11,213 bases of DNA from an uncultured Clostridia bacterium (lineage in GTDB: Bacteria > Bacillota > Clostridia > Oscillospirales > CAG-272), in assembly GCA_946404295.1 (NCBI GenBank), contig CAMJDE010000038.1:1-11213 (forward strand). The letters run 5' to 3'. This document shows, piece by piece, positions 1 to 6,485 of the stretch (positions are counted from its first letter, which is position 1; the number at the start of each line of letters is the position of its first letter). The notes beneath the pieces were generated by a model. That model was not told where the DNA came from. It worked only from the letters and a program-made list of their open reading frames with translations, and did not search any database. The translations under genes were made by a program, and so were the position numbers.

Positions 1-209
1 AGTCGCTTTCCCGACCGTCGAGGGCGGGAAAGCGACCTACCCGCCGGACGGCGGCAGAGCCGCCTATTCGTTTGCCGACGGTTCCCGGGAGACGGGAACC
101 GTTGGCTGCGAGTTTGCAAGCAAACTCGACCTGCTGCCGCGCAAGCGCGGCGGCAGGTTCGACGGCGGGTAGGGCAAAAACAGCGTCCCCACGCGAGGGG
201 GTGCGCTCC
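1..209. repeat. Hairpin cassette, copy 1 (cut by left edge)
   Basis: This is the first copy of a direct repeat that recurs at 389-607, offset by 388 bases over the left half. It is a string of stem-loops: 2-12 with 26-36 (11 bp), 50-55 with 59-64 (6 bp), 74-87 with 93-106 (14 bp including G77-T103), 110-117 with 120-127 (7-8 bp, CAAG/AA loop) and 130-142 with 145-157 (13 bp including T135-G152). An outer pair, CCTACCCGCC at 36-45 with GGCGGGTAGG at 164-173, encloses the last four, so the whole can be drawn as a multi-branched fold. A weaker hairpin at 182-207 reads into TTTTT on the minus strand. I see no convincing coding sequence. Copy 1 may start left of the window. The repeat and stems are directly visible; any function is unknown. 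Confidence 0.9.
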
Positions 210-388
210 AGTATAGTCGAAGCAGACGACAGGACGCGGGGGCAGAAAAGTTCCGAGGGCGGATTCGACGCGCCGTTGGCGCTACCTGCAAACTCTCGCC
301 GAACAGAGAAGAAAGGACGGACGGATAGGAGGGCGAGAGCAGGAAAGGGTTCCCCCACCTTTCCCTCGGTGAACGGGGAACTTTGGTC
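210..388. other. Non-coding spacer between repeat copies, also hairpin-rich
   Basis: I see no gene here. Visible structures are GCGCC/GGCGC at 270-274 and 278-282, CTCTCGCC/GGCGAGAG at 293-300 and 332-339 (outer CCTG/CAGG), and GTTCCCC/GGGGAAC at 349-355 and 375-381 with CACC/GGTG nested inside. If the real period is 388 bases, this spacer belongs to a tandem unit that runs off the left edge; only sequence beyond the window can tell. Confidence 0.7.
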
Positions 389-607
389 AGTCGCTTTCCC
401 GACCGTCGAGGGCGGGAAAGCGACCTACCCGCCGGACGGCGGCGGAGCCGCCTATTCGTTTGCCGACGGTTCCCGGGAGACGGGAACCGTCGGCCGTGAG
501 TTTGCCTATGGCAAACTCAACCTGCTGCCTCACCCTGCGGGGCTCGGCGGCAGGTTCGACGGCGGGTAGGGCAAAAACGGAGCGCGCCCCGCGAGGGGGT
601 GCGCTCC
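389..607. repeat. Hairpin cassette, copy 2, abutting the tRNA gene
   Basis: This is the second copy of the 1-209 repeat. Stems are kept while loops change: 438-443 with 447-452, 462-475 with 481-494 (14 bp, fully Watson-Crick), 498-506 with 510-518 (9 bp, loop TAT, where copy 1 has a CAAG/AA loop), and 521-529 with 546-554 (the T526-G549 wobble kept). The outer pair is 424-433 with 561-570. The right end runs into the terminator-like hairpin beside the tRNA gene. Keeping stems while loops diverge suggests selection on structure, or gene-conversion-like spread. There is no coding potential. Confidence 0.9.
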
Positions 608-640
608 GTTTTTGGCCTACCCGACAGGATTCGAACCTGC
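550..640. repeat. Inverted repeat copying the tRNA-Arg 3' end
   Basis: The plus strand at 550-585 matches the minus-strand tRNA 3' region at 601-640. GCAGGTTCGA (550-559) equals the tRNA T-stem/T-loop start (631-640 complement). CGGGTAGG (563-570) equals the 3' acceptor strand plus discriminator (616-623). The following 15 bases (571-585) match the CCA plus trailer (601-615) except at one position. The tRNA has a few bases (624-630) that the repeat replaces with CGG. The same tRNA-like end is in copy 1 (153-181), where no tRNA follows. Confidence 0.85.
573..613 (-). terminator. Intrinsic terminator of the tRNA transcript, probably bidirectional
   Basis: The stem is AAAAACGGAGCGC (573-585) with GCGCTCCGTTTTT (601-613), extended inward by CCCC/GGGG around a GCGA loop. 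Read on the minus strand it follows the tRNA CCA at once and ends in TTTTTG. On the plus strand it ends in GTTTTT, so it could stop transcripts from either side. Confidence 0.8.
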
Positions 641-689
641 GACCTTCAGAGTCGGAGTCTGACGCGCTATCCAGCTGGGCTACGGGTAG
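613..689 (-). tRNA. tRNA-Arg (anticodon CCG)
   Basis: This is a 77-base cloverleaf with encoded CCA, decoding CGG. On the minus strand: acceptor CTACCCG/CGGGTAG (7 perfect pairs), TA, D-arm GCCC-AGCTGGATA-GCGC, anticodon stem TCAGA/TCTGA with loop CTCCGAC (anticodon CCG at 34-36), five-base variable loop AGGTC, T-arm GCAGG-TTCGAAT-CCTGT, discriminator G, then CCA. The D-stem has a C12-C23 mismatch where arginine tRNAs normally pair; this could be a real variant or an assembly error. It has its own promoter (712-740) and terminator (573-613), so it is transcribed alone. Confidence 0.95.
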
Positions 690-711
690 ATGGCTTTTTT
701 GATGCCTGAAT

Positions 712-740
712 AGTATAGCACATCTTTTTTCAAAAGTAAA
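712..740 (-). promoter_or_regulatory. Sigma-A promoter of the tRNA-Arg gene
   Basis: On the minus strand the -35 is TTTACT (735-740) and the -10 is TATACT (712-717), with a 17-base spacer. The expected start near 705 lies about 16 bases before the tRNA 5' end, which fits a short leader removed by RNase P. Confidence 0.8.
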
Positions 741-1329
741 GTGCTTTTCACAAAAAAGATCGTCGGGCTTGATGAAGCGAGCCGACGGATCCGGACTGCG
801 GGTTCGGATCGTTCGGCAAGTGGCGGGACGTTTGATAATCAAAGTGCAAATACCGCCTGTATTTATTCAAAAGTGGGGAGAAAACCCACAGGACAACGCG
901 CTTTTGCAGGGAAAGAATACGATTGAACGGGAGCACGTCGAAAACAGGACGGAAACGGTGGAAAACCGTTCCGGCGCGGCAGCCTGCAAGAACTTCGATC
1001 AAGCGATCCTGTTTTTACAAAGTGGGGGAAAATATCATAATGAAAACAGATAAAACGACCAAAAAAACGTTGAAAATGTGTCTTGGTGGGGCACACGGCA
1101 ACAAAGCGAACGAATACAGACGACGGAAAGCACGAAAATGCGGCTCCGGTGGGGAGCGGGTTCGGGCGGAGGGCGTTTTCGGGATGGTGCGCGGGGAAAA
1201 CAGGCGGTTTTCGGGACGGCGCGCGGGGAAAAACGGGCGGTTTTCGGAAGTGGAAAGCGGGCGGAACGGGGCGGCGACGGGCGAGGGGGCGTTGGCGCAA
1301 CTTTTTTCTTCTTTTTTTGCGTTTCGCTC
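741..1329. other. Gene-free region of about 590 bases
   Basis: I find no protein family or RNA family here; open frames in it look like chance products of low stop-codon density. Visible structures are a hairpin at 761-787 (CGTCGG/CCGACG), one immediately after it at 788-810 (GATCCG/CGGATC), the palindrome TTTGATAATCAAA at 831-843, GTGGG/CCCAC at 873-889, a 9-bp bulged hairpin at 950-973, a tandem repeat at 1176-1264, and a T-rich tract at 1302-1318. The T tract lies just upstream of the promoter at 1330 and may act as an UP-like element. A small unrecognised RNA cannot be excluded. Confidence 0.6.
1176..1264. repeat. Short tandem repeat, 32-33 base unit, about 2.7 copies
   Basis: Units start with TTTTCGG at 1176, 1208 and 1241. 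The first two (32 and 33 bases) share TTTTCGGGA, GGTGCGCGGGG or GGCGCGCGGGG, and AAAACAGGCGG or AAAAACGGGCGG. The third is truncated to 24 bases and diverged. The period of about 33 keeps frame, but the frames crossing it resemble no known protein. Confidence 0.75.
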
Positions 1330-1358
1330 TTGCAATCGCTCTTTGAAAATGATATACT
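1330..1358 (+). promoter_or_regulatory. Sigma-A promoter for the UPF0371 gene
   Basis: The -35 is TTGCAA (1330-1335) and the -10 is TATACT (1353-1358), with a 17-base spacer. The start is expected near 1365. The leader holds a small hairpin, CGCGC-TTAT-GCGCG (1376-1389), just before the ribosome binding site AAAGGA (1395-1400). Confidence 0.85.
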
Positions 1359-1409
1359 AAAAAAGTAGTTTTTTGCGCGCTTATGCGCGGGACGAAAGGA
1401 AGCGAAAGA

Positions 1410-2891
1410 ATGAAAACCGGGTTCAACAACGATCTCTACATCCGCCTGCAATCGAAGAGGATCAAGGATCGGATCGAGCAGTTTCACGGCAAACTCTACC
1501 TGGAGTTCGGCGGAAAACTGTTCGACGATTTTCACGCTTCGCGCGTCCTGCCCGGTTTCGCGCCCGACGTCAAGGTGCGGATGCTCGCCGAACTGAAGGA
1601 TGAGGCGGAGATCGTCATCGCCGTCAGCGCGGCGCACATCGAGGCGAACAAGCGGCGCGCCGACCTCGGGATCACCTACGACGCCGACGTGATGCGGCTG
1701 ATCGACGCGTTCCGCGGGATCGGGCTCTACATCGGGTCGGTCGTCCTGACCCAGTACAGCGGACAGCGGTCGGCGGACGCGTTCGCCCTCCGGCTCGGGG
1801 AACTCGGGGTCAAGGTCTACCGCCATTATCCCATCCCGAACTATCCCGCCGACGTCGAACTCGTCGTCTCCGACGAGGGCTACGGCAAGAACGATTACAT
1901 CGAAACGACCCGCCAGCTCGTCGTCGTGACTGCGCCCGGACCCGGGAGCGGGAAGATGGCGACCTGCCTCTCGCAGCTCTACCACGAGAACAAGCGCGGG
2001 ATCAGCGCGGGCTACGCGAAATACGAGACCTTCCCGATCTGGAACCTGCCCCTGAAACACCCCGTCAACATCGCCTACGAGGCGGCGACCGCCGACCTCG
2101 ACGACGTGAATATGATCGACCCCTTTCACCTCGAGACCTACGGCGAGACCGCCGTCAACTACAACCGCGACGTCGAGATCTTCCCGGTTCTGAAAGCGAT
2201 CCTGACCCGCATCTACGGCACCTGCCCCTACAACTCCCCGACCGATATGGGCGTCAATATGGCGGGTTACGCCATCTTCGACGACGAGGCGGTCTCGGCG
2301 GCGGCGAAGGAGGAGATCATCCGCCGCGCCTACAAGGCGAGATGCCAGCGGGCGAACGGGCTGGGCTCGGAGAACGAGGTGCGGAAGATCGACGTCCTGA
2401 TGAAAACGGTCGGCGTCGAACTCGAGAGCCGCAGATGCGTGGGTCCCGCGCACGCCGTCGCCGAGCGCACCGGAGCCCCCGCCGTCGCGATCGAACTGCC
2501 CGACGGGCGGATCGTCACCGGCAAAACTTCGTCGCTGCTCGGCTCGGCGTCCGCCGCCCTGATCAACGCGATGAAGGTGATGGCGAACATCCCCGACGAA
2601 CATAAGATCATCAACACCGAGATCATCGAGGCGGTGCAGAAACTGAAGATCGGTCACATGGGCGCGCACAACCCGCGGATGCACACCGACGAACTCCTGA
2701 TCGCGCTCTCGATCTGCTCGGCGTCGGATCCCGTCGTCGCGAAAGCGATGCTGGCGCTCGACGATCTGCGCGGCAGTGAAGTTCACTCGACGGTCATTCT
2801 CGCGTCGGTCGACGACGGCGTTTTCCGCAAGCTCGGAATGAACGTCACCTGTGACCCCGTTTACCAGAGCAAAAAACTCTATCACGCCTGA
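1410..2891 (+). CDS. UPF0371 / DUF1846 family protein
   Basis: The product is 493 residues, the usual length for the UPF0371 (DUF1846) family of Bacillota and related bacteria; its biochemical role is not established as far as I know. Family hallmarks visible are KLYLEFGGKLFDDFHASRVLPGF at about 28-50 (split here: KLYLEFGGKLFDD then FHASRVLPGF), DLGITYDADVMRLIDAF at 85-101, the P-loop-like APGPGSGKMAT at 175-185, and GHMGAHNPRMHTDELL at 415-430. The glycine-rich loop has Met where a true Walker A has Ser/Thr, so nucleotide binding is a guess. No signal peptide or membrane segment, so it is probably cytoplasmic. The start at 1410 is preferred over the ATG at 1383 because AAAGGA (1395-1400) sits 9 bases before it and the family begins with a short leader ahead of GF(D/N). 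It is monocistronic and converges on metH. Confidence 0.93.
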   Translation: MKTGFNNDLYIRLQSKRIKDRIEQFHGKLYLEFGGKLFDDFHASRVLPGFAPDVKVRMLAELKDEAEIVIAVSAAHIEANKRRADLGITYDADVMRLIDAFRGIGLYIGSVVLTQYSGQRSADAFALRLGELGVKVYRHYPIPNYPADVELVVSDEGYGKNDYIETTRQLVVVTAPGPGSGKMATCLSQLYHENKRGISAGYAKYETFPIWNLPLKHPVNIAYEAATADLDDVNMIDPFHLETYGETAVNYNRDVEIFPVLKAILTRIYGTCPYNSPTDMGVNMAGYAIFDDEAVSAAAKEEIIRRAYKARCQRANGLGSENEVRKIDVLMKTVGVELESRRCVGPAHAVAERTGAPAVAIELPDGRIVTGKTSSLLGSASAALINAMKVMANIPDEHKIINTEIIEAVQKLKIGHMGAHNPRMHTDELLIALSICSASDPVVAKAMLALDDLRGSEVHSTVILASVDDGVFRKLGMNVTCDPVYQSKKLYHA

Positions 2892-2970
2892 TTTTACTGA
2901 AAAAACAGCAACCGCCCCGCCATCGGCGCGGCACGTCGTTACGGGTTTGATTTCGTTCAGCCGCGCCGAA

Positions 2971-3038
2971 ATGAAGTCGCCCTTTGCAAGGGCTAATGAA
3001 GACGCTTCGCCAGTGAAGTCGCCCTACGGGCTAATGAA
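2971..3038. repeat. Two palindromic repeat units in the 3' intergenic space
   Basis: Two related units, 2971-3000 and 3013-3038, share the frame TGAAGTCGCCCT, a variable centre, then GGGCTAATGAA. The centres form GCCCTT-tgc-AAGGGC (2979-2993) and GCCC-tac-GGGC (3021-3031). They lie 80-150 bases after the UPF0371 stop. Further small palindromes follow (GCCTGATCAGGC near 3058-3069, GGCAACGGAGTTGCC after it). None has a T tract, so these are not terminators. Confidence 0.75.
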
Positions 3039-3092
3039 ACGCCGGGGGGCGATTCTGCCTGATCAGGCAACGGAGTTGCCGTTTACATTTAA

Positions 3093-3134
3093 AAAGCAGA
3101 CCAACGGATTCGTCCGTTGGTCTGCTTTCGTTTT
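3093..3134. terminator. Shared terminator between UPF0371 gene (+) and metH (-)
   Basis: A perfect 16-bp stem (3093-3108 with 3113-3128) carries a TTCG loop. On the plus strand it is followed by CGTTTT. On the minus strand the distal arm ends in TTTTTAAATG, a good U tract. It lies 17 bases past the metH stop and about 200 past the UPF0371 stop, so it can terminate both converging transcripts. Confidence 0.88.
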
Positions 3135-3150
3135 ATCCGTTTGTCGACGG

Positions 3151-5517
3151 TCAGCCGAATATTTCTTCGGCGTATCTCACCGACGCCATCGCGTCGGGGC
3201 AGTAGCGGTCGGCGCCGATCTCGCGGGCGCAGGTCTCGGTCAGGACCGCGCCGCCGACCATCACCCGACAGCCGGGGGCTTCCCGTCGGAGCAGGGCGAT
3301 CGTGTCGCGCATCGAGGGGACGGTCGTCGTCATCAGAGCCGAGAGCCCGACCAGCGTGGCGCCCTCGCGCCGGACGGCGGCAAGCACGTCTTCCGCCGGG
3401 ACGTCGCGCCCGAGATCGATCACGCGGAAACCGTAACTGTCGAGCATCGTGCGGACGATGTTCTTTCCGATGTCGTGGATGTCGCCCTTGACGGTGGCGA
3501 GGACGATGGTTCCGCGCGCCTGCCGTTCGCCGCTCTGCTTCGAGAGGGCTTCGCGCACGACGGCGAACGCCGCCTCCGCCGCGTCGGCGGAGAGAAGCAG
3601 CTGCGGGAGAAAGACGTTGCCGTTTTCAAACAGCACGCCGACCCGGTCGAGCGCGGGGATCAGAACTTCGCCGATCAGGTCGAGCGGAGCCGTCCCGCCG
3701 TCGATCGCTTCCCGCGCGAGCGCGGCGGCGCTCGCCTTCATTCCGTGGAGGATCGCGTCGGTCAGGGTGGTGCCGGACGGGGTAGGCGCTACGGGGGTTT
3801 CGTCCTTTTTCGCGCCGAAATGGGCAATGTAGGAGAGGCAATGCGGATCCCCGCCGAAGAGGGCGAGCGAGGAACGGAAGGCGTCGGTCATCGGGGTCGA
3901 GTGCGGGTTCAGGATCGCCGCCGAGAGCCCGGCGCAGATCGCCGCCGAGAGGAACGCGACGTTGACGTGTTCTCGTTCGGGCAGCCCGAACGAGATATTC
4001 GAGACGCCGAGGACGGTTTTCAGTCCCCGGTCGGAGAGGGTCTTCAGGGCGTCGAGGGTGGCGCGCGGGTCGGCTCCGGCGCTGACCGCCATGGTCAGGG
4101 GGTCGAAGAGCAGGTCGCGGGCGGGGATGCCGTAGCGCGCGGCTTCGGCGAGGATTCTTTCGGCGACCCTGACGCGCCCCTCCGCCGTTTCGGGGATCCC
4201 GTCGTCGTCGAGGGTCAGCGCGACGAGCGCCGCGCCGTATTTTTTCGCGATCGGAAAGACCGCGTTCATCACTTCGCGCTTGCCCGACACCGAGTTCAGA
4301 AGCGGACGTCCGTTGACGATCCGCAGCGCCGCTTCGAGCGCAGCCGGGTCGGCGGAGTCGATCTGCAGGGGCAGGGTGACCGAACGCTGGAGTTCCCGGA
4401 CGGCGTTCACCATGGTTTGCGGCTCGTCGATCCCGGGCAGACCGACGTTGACGTCGAGCAGGTCGGCGCCCTCGTCCTCCTGGCGGACGCCCTCGGAGAC
4501 GAGGTATTCGAGGTTTTGCTGACGGAGCGCCTCTTTCAGTTTCGGTTTTCCGGTCGGGTTGATCCGTTCGCCGATGATCACGGGTCGCAGGGAGAGATCG
4601 ACCGCGCGGCTCCCCGAGGAGAGCAGACAACTGTTCGGAGTCCGCCGATCGGGCAGGGGCAGATCCCTGCAGCGCGCCGCCAGCGCCGCGAGGTGGTCGG
4701 GGGTGGTTCCGCAGCAGCCGCCGAGGATCGACGCGAAAACAGACAGTTCGCCCGCCTCTTCGGCGTAGCAGTCGGGCAGAAGATCGTAGGAAGCCGAACC
4801 GCCCTCGTCCATCTTCGGAAGCCCTGCGTTCGGGTTGAAGAAGAGCGGGAGCGCCGTCGCCCGGGCGATCCTCTCCGCCGCCGCGACCATATCGCGGGGT
4901 CCGACCGAGCAGTTCAGCCCGAAGGCGTCGACGCCCATCGCCTCGGCGAGCGCGCCCATCGCCTCGACGGGAAGACCCGTCAGCATCCGTCCCTTTTCGT
5001 CGCTCGTGACCGAGAGAAAGAGCGGCAGATCGCTGTTTTCCTTCGCCGCGAGGATCAGGGCTTTGGCTTCGTAGGGGAGCGAAAAGGTCTCGGCAAGGAT
5101 CAGGTCGGCGCCGGCTTCGACCCCCGCGCGGATCTGCTCGGCAAAGAGGTCGTAGGCGTCGGCAAAGGAGAGGTCGCCGAGCGGTTCGAGCAGTTTTCCG
5201 GTCGGTCCGATATCGAGCGCGACGAAAAAGTCGCCCTTGCCCGCGCTCCGGGCGCACGCGACCGCCGCCGCGACGGTCTCTTTGACCGAAAGCCCGACGG
5301 GCGCGAGTTTCAGACGGTTCGCGCCGAACGTATTGGTTTTCAGAATGGTGCATCCCGCCGCGAGGTACGCCGCGTGGATCGACCGCACGACGTCGGGACG
5401 GTCAAAGCCGAACTTCTCCGGTACGACCCCCTCGGGCATTCCGGCGGCTTGCAGCATGGTTCCCATCGCGCCGTCAAAGAACAGGCGGCGGGTACCGATC
5501 AGTTCACGAAACTGCAT
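3151..5517 (-). CDS. metH: Cobalamin-dependent methionine synthase, short form without activation domain
   Basis: Transfers methyl from 5-methyl-tetrahydrofolate via cobalamin to homocysteine, giving methionine; cytoplasmic. The 788 residues contain the homocysteine-binding barrel (about 1-290; start FFDGAMGTM at 13-21, zinc ligands C203 in GLNCS and C268/C269 in GGCCG), the pterin-binding barrel (about 310-575; VIIGERINPTG at 313-323), the B12 cap helices (about 580-655; FENGNVFLPQLLLSA) and the B12-binding Rossmann domain (about 665-788; DxHxxG as D679, H681, G684, with S726, L728 and GG755-756). The protein stops there: the C-terminal AdoMet-binding reactivation domain of E. coli MetH is missing, as in other short MetH such as Thermotoga. 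AAGGAG lies 8 bases before the start. It is second in an operon, 45 bases after metF. No S-box or cobalamin riboswitch is evident. Confidence 0.94.
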   Translation of the reverse strand: MQFRELIGTRRLFFDGAMGTMLQAAGMPEGVVPEKFGFDRPDVVRSIHAAYLAAGCTILKTNTFGANRLKLAPVGLSVKETVAAAVACARSAGKGDFFVALDIGPTGKLLEPLGDLSFADAYDLFAEQIRAGVEAGADLILAETFSLPYEAKALILAAKENSDLPLFLSVTSDEKGRMLTGLPVEAMGALAEAMGVDAFGLNCSVGPRDMVAAAERIARATALPLFFNPNAGLPKMDEGGSASYDLLPDCYAEEAGELSVFASILGGCCGTTPDHLAALAARCRDLPLPDRRTPNSCLLSSGSRAVDLSLRPVIIGERINPTGKPKLKEALRQQNLEYLVSEGVRQEDEGADLLDVNVGLPGIDEPQTMVNAVRELQRSVTLPLQIDSADPAALEAALRIVNGRPLLNSVSGKREVMNAVFPIAKKYGAALVALTLDDDGIPETAEGRVRVAERILAEAARYGIPARDLLFDPLTMAVSAGADPRATLDALKTLSDRGLKTVLGVSNISFGLPEREHVNVAFLSAAICAGLSAAILNPHSTPMTDAFRSSLALFGGDPHCLSYIAHFGAKKDETPVAPTPSGTTLTDAILHGMKASAAALAREAIDGGTAPLDLIGEVLIPALDRVGVLFENGNVFLPQLLLSADAAEAAFAVVREALSKQSGERQARGTIVLATVKGDIHDIGKNIVRTMLDSYGFRVIDLGRDVPAEDVLAAVRREGATLVGLSALMTTTVPSMRDTIALLRREAPGCRVMVGGAVLTETCAREIGADRYCPDAMASVRYAEEIFG

Positions 5518-5562
5518 GGGGTTTTCTCCTTTTCGGGCGTTCGATCCGTCGGGTCGGTCGGT

Positions 5563-6429
5563 TCAGACCCCCGCGATCAGGTGCGACAGGTTCTCCGAAA
5601 TCGCCCTTGCGACGTCGGGTTTGTTCATCGTGTAGACGTGGATGCCGCGCACGCCGTTGGCGAGCAGGTCGACGATCTGCTCGGTGGCGTAGGCGATCCC
5701 CGCCTGCTTCATCGCGTCGGGATCGTCGCCGTAGCGGTCGACGATGCGGCGGAAACGGTTGGGGAGCGTCGCCCCCGAGAGGGCGCAGGCGCGGGCGATC
5801 ATCTTGCCGTTGGTGACCGGCATGATCCCCGCGATCACCGGCACCTCGATCCCGCGCGCCATCGCTCTGTAAAGAAAACTGTACAGAACCGAGTTGTCGA
5901 AAAACATCTGGGTCGTCAAGAAATCGACGCCGCGGTCGACCTTTTCTTTCAGGTGGGCGATGTCGTCCTCGCGGTGCGGGCACTCGATATGACCCTCGGG
6001 ATAGCAGGCGGCACCGATGCAGAAGCCGCCCTTTGCCCCGATCTCGGATACGAGGTCGGCGGCGTACTTGAAGTCGCCCGTCCGTGTTTCGCCCGCCGGC
6101 AGATCGCCGCGCAGGGCGAGCACGTTTTCGATCCCGTTCGCCGTCAGTTCGTCGAGCCGCGCCGCGACGTCCGCTTTGGTCGAGCCGACGCAGGTCAGGT
6201 GGGCGAGCGCCGTGACGCGGGCGCCGTTCTGCACCTCGCTTGCCAGCGCCACCGTCCCCTTCGCGCCGTTGCCGCCCGCGCCGTAGGTCACGCTGATAAA
6301 GTCGGGGCGGAGCGCCGCTACCTGCCGCACGGCGTCGAGGGTCGGTTCGAGCGGGAGTCCCGGCTTCGGCGGGAAGACCTCGAAGGAGAGGGTCGGGGTA
6401 CCGCGTTTCAGTTTTTCGGAAATCTTCAT
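5563..6429 (-). CDS. metF: 5,10-methylenetetrahydrofolate reductase
   Basis: Flavoprotein that reduces 5,10-methylene-tetrahydrofolate to 5-methyl-tetrahydrofolate, the methyl donor for the MetH encoded just downstream. At 288 residues it is the normal length of the bacterial single-domain enzyme (an 8-stranded barrel binding FAD). Motifs visible are SFEVFPPK at 15-22 (E17 matches the catalytic Glu28 of E. coli MetF), VTYGAGG at 47-53, LTCVGST at 78-84, ALRGD at 105-109 (D109 matches Asp120 near the flavin), CYPEGH at 142-147, TQMFFDN at 173-179 and GIMPV at 201-205. AAAGGA (6436-6441) is 6 bases before ATG. The leader is about 50 bases with a CCGCCG/CGGCGG hairpin (6444-6460), too short for a SAM riboswitch or T-box. 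It is first gene of the metF-metH operon and divergent from glnN. Confidence 0.96.
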   Translation of the reverse strand: MKISEKLKRGTPTLSFEVFPPKPGLPLEPTLDAVRQVAALRPDFISVTYGAGGNGAKGTVALASEVQNGARVTALAHLTCVGSTKADVAARLDELTANGIENVLALRGDLPAGETRTGDFKYAADLVSEIGAKGGFCIGAACYPEGHIECPHREDDIAHLKEKVDRGVDFLTTQMFFDNSVLYSFLYRAMARGIEVPVIAGIMPVTNGKMIARACALSGATLPNRFRRIVDRYGDDPDAMKQAGIAYATEQIVDLLANGVRGIHVYTMNKPDVARAISENLSHLIAGV

Positions 6430-6485
6430 CGGGTGTCCTTTCTCCGCCGTCCTTCGGCGGGGGACGCGAGTTTATAATTAAAGCA

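Noticed and set aside
1..607. CRISPR array or insertion sequence as explanation for the left repeats
   Set aside because: Repeats are about 210 bases with two copies and internal hairpins, not 25-40 base direct repeats with unique spacers, and there is no transposase frame or target-site duplication.
72..842. Several open frames across the left repeat region (for example 72-569 and 387-842)
   Set aside because: They are made of palindromic repeat sequence or run through the tRNA gene; no protein family, and the sequence is explained by stem-loops.
1021..1042. AAAGTGGGGGAAAA-like sequences (also near 871) resembling MraZ operator boxes
   Set aside because: Only one GTGGG per site instead of spaced tandem boxes, and no mraZ or cell-division gene follows.
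769..1429. Open frames in the gene-free region on both strands
   Set aside because: They have basic, low-complexity products and no family resemblance; the few purine-rich stretches before starts are not backed by any coding signal.
1035..2885. A 616-residue minus-strand open frame
   Set aside because: It is the shadow of the UPF0371 gene, with low-complexity V/D/R/G content and no ribosome binding site or family match.
2851..6477. A 1208-residue plus-strand open frame
   Set aside because: It lies antisense to metH and metF, is Arg/Gly/Asp-rich as expected from high-GC codon shadows, and shows no domain; the minus-strand genes have clear family motifs.
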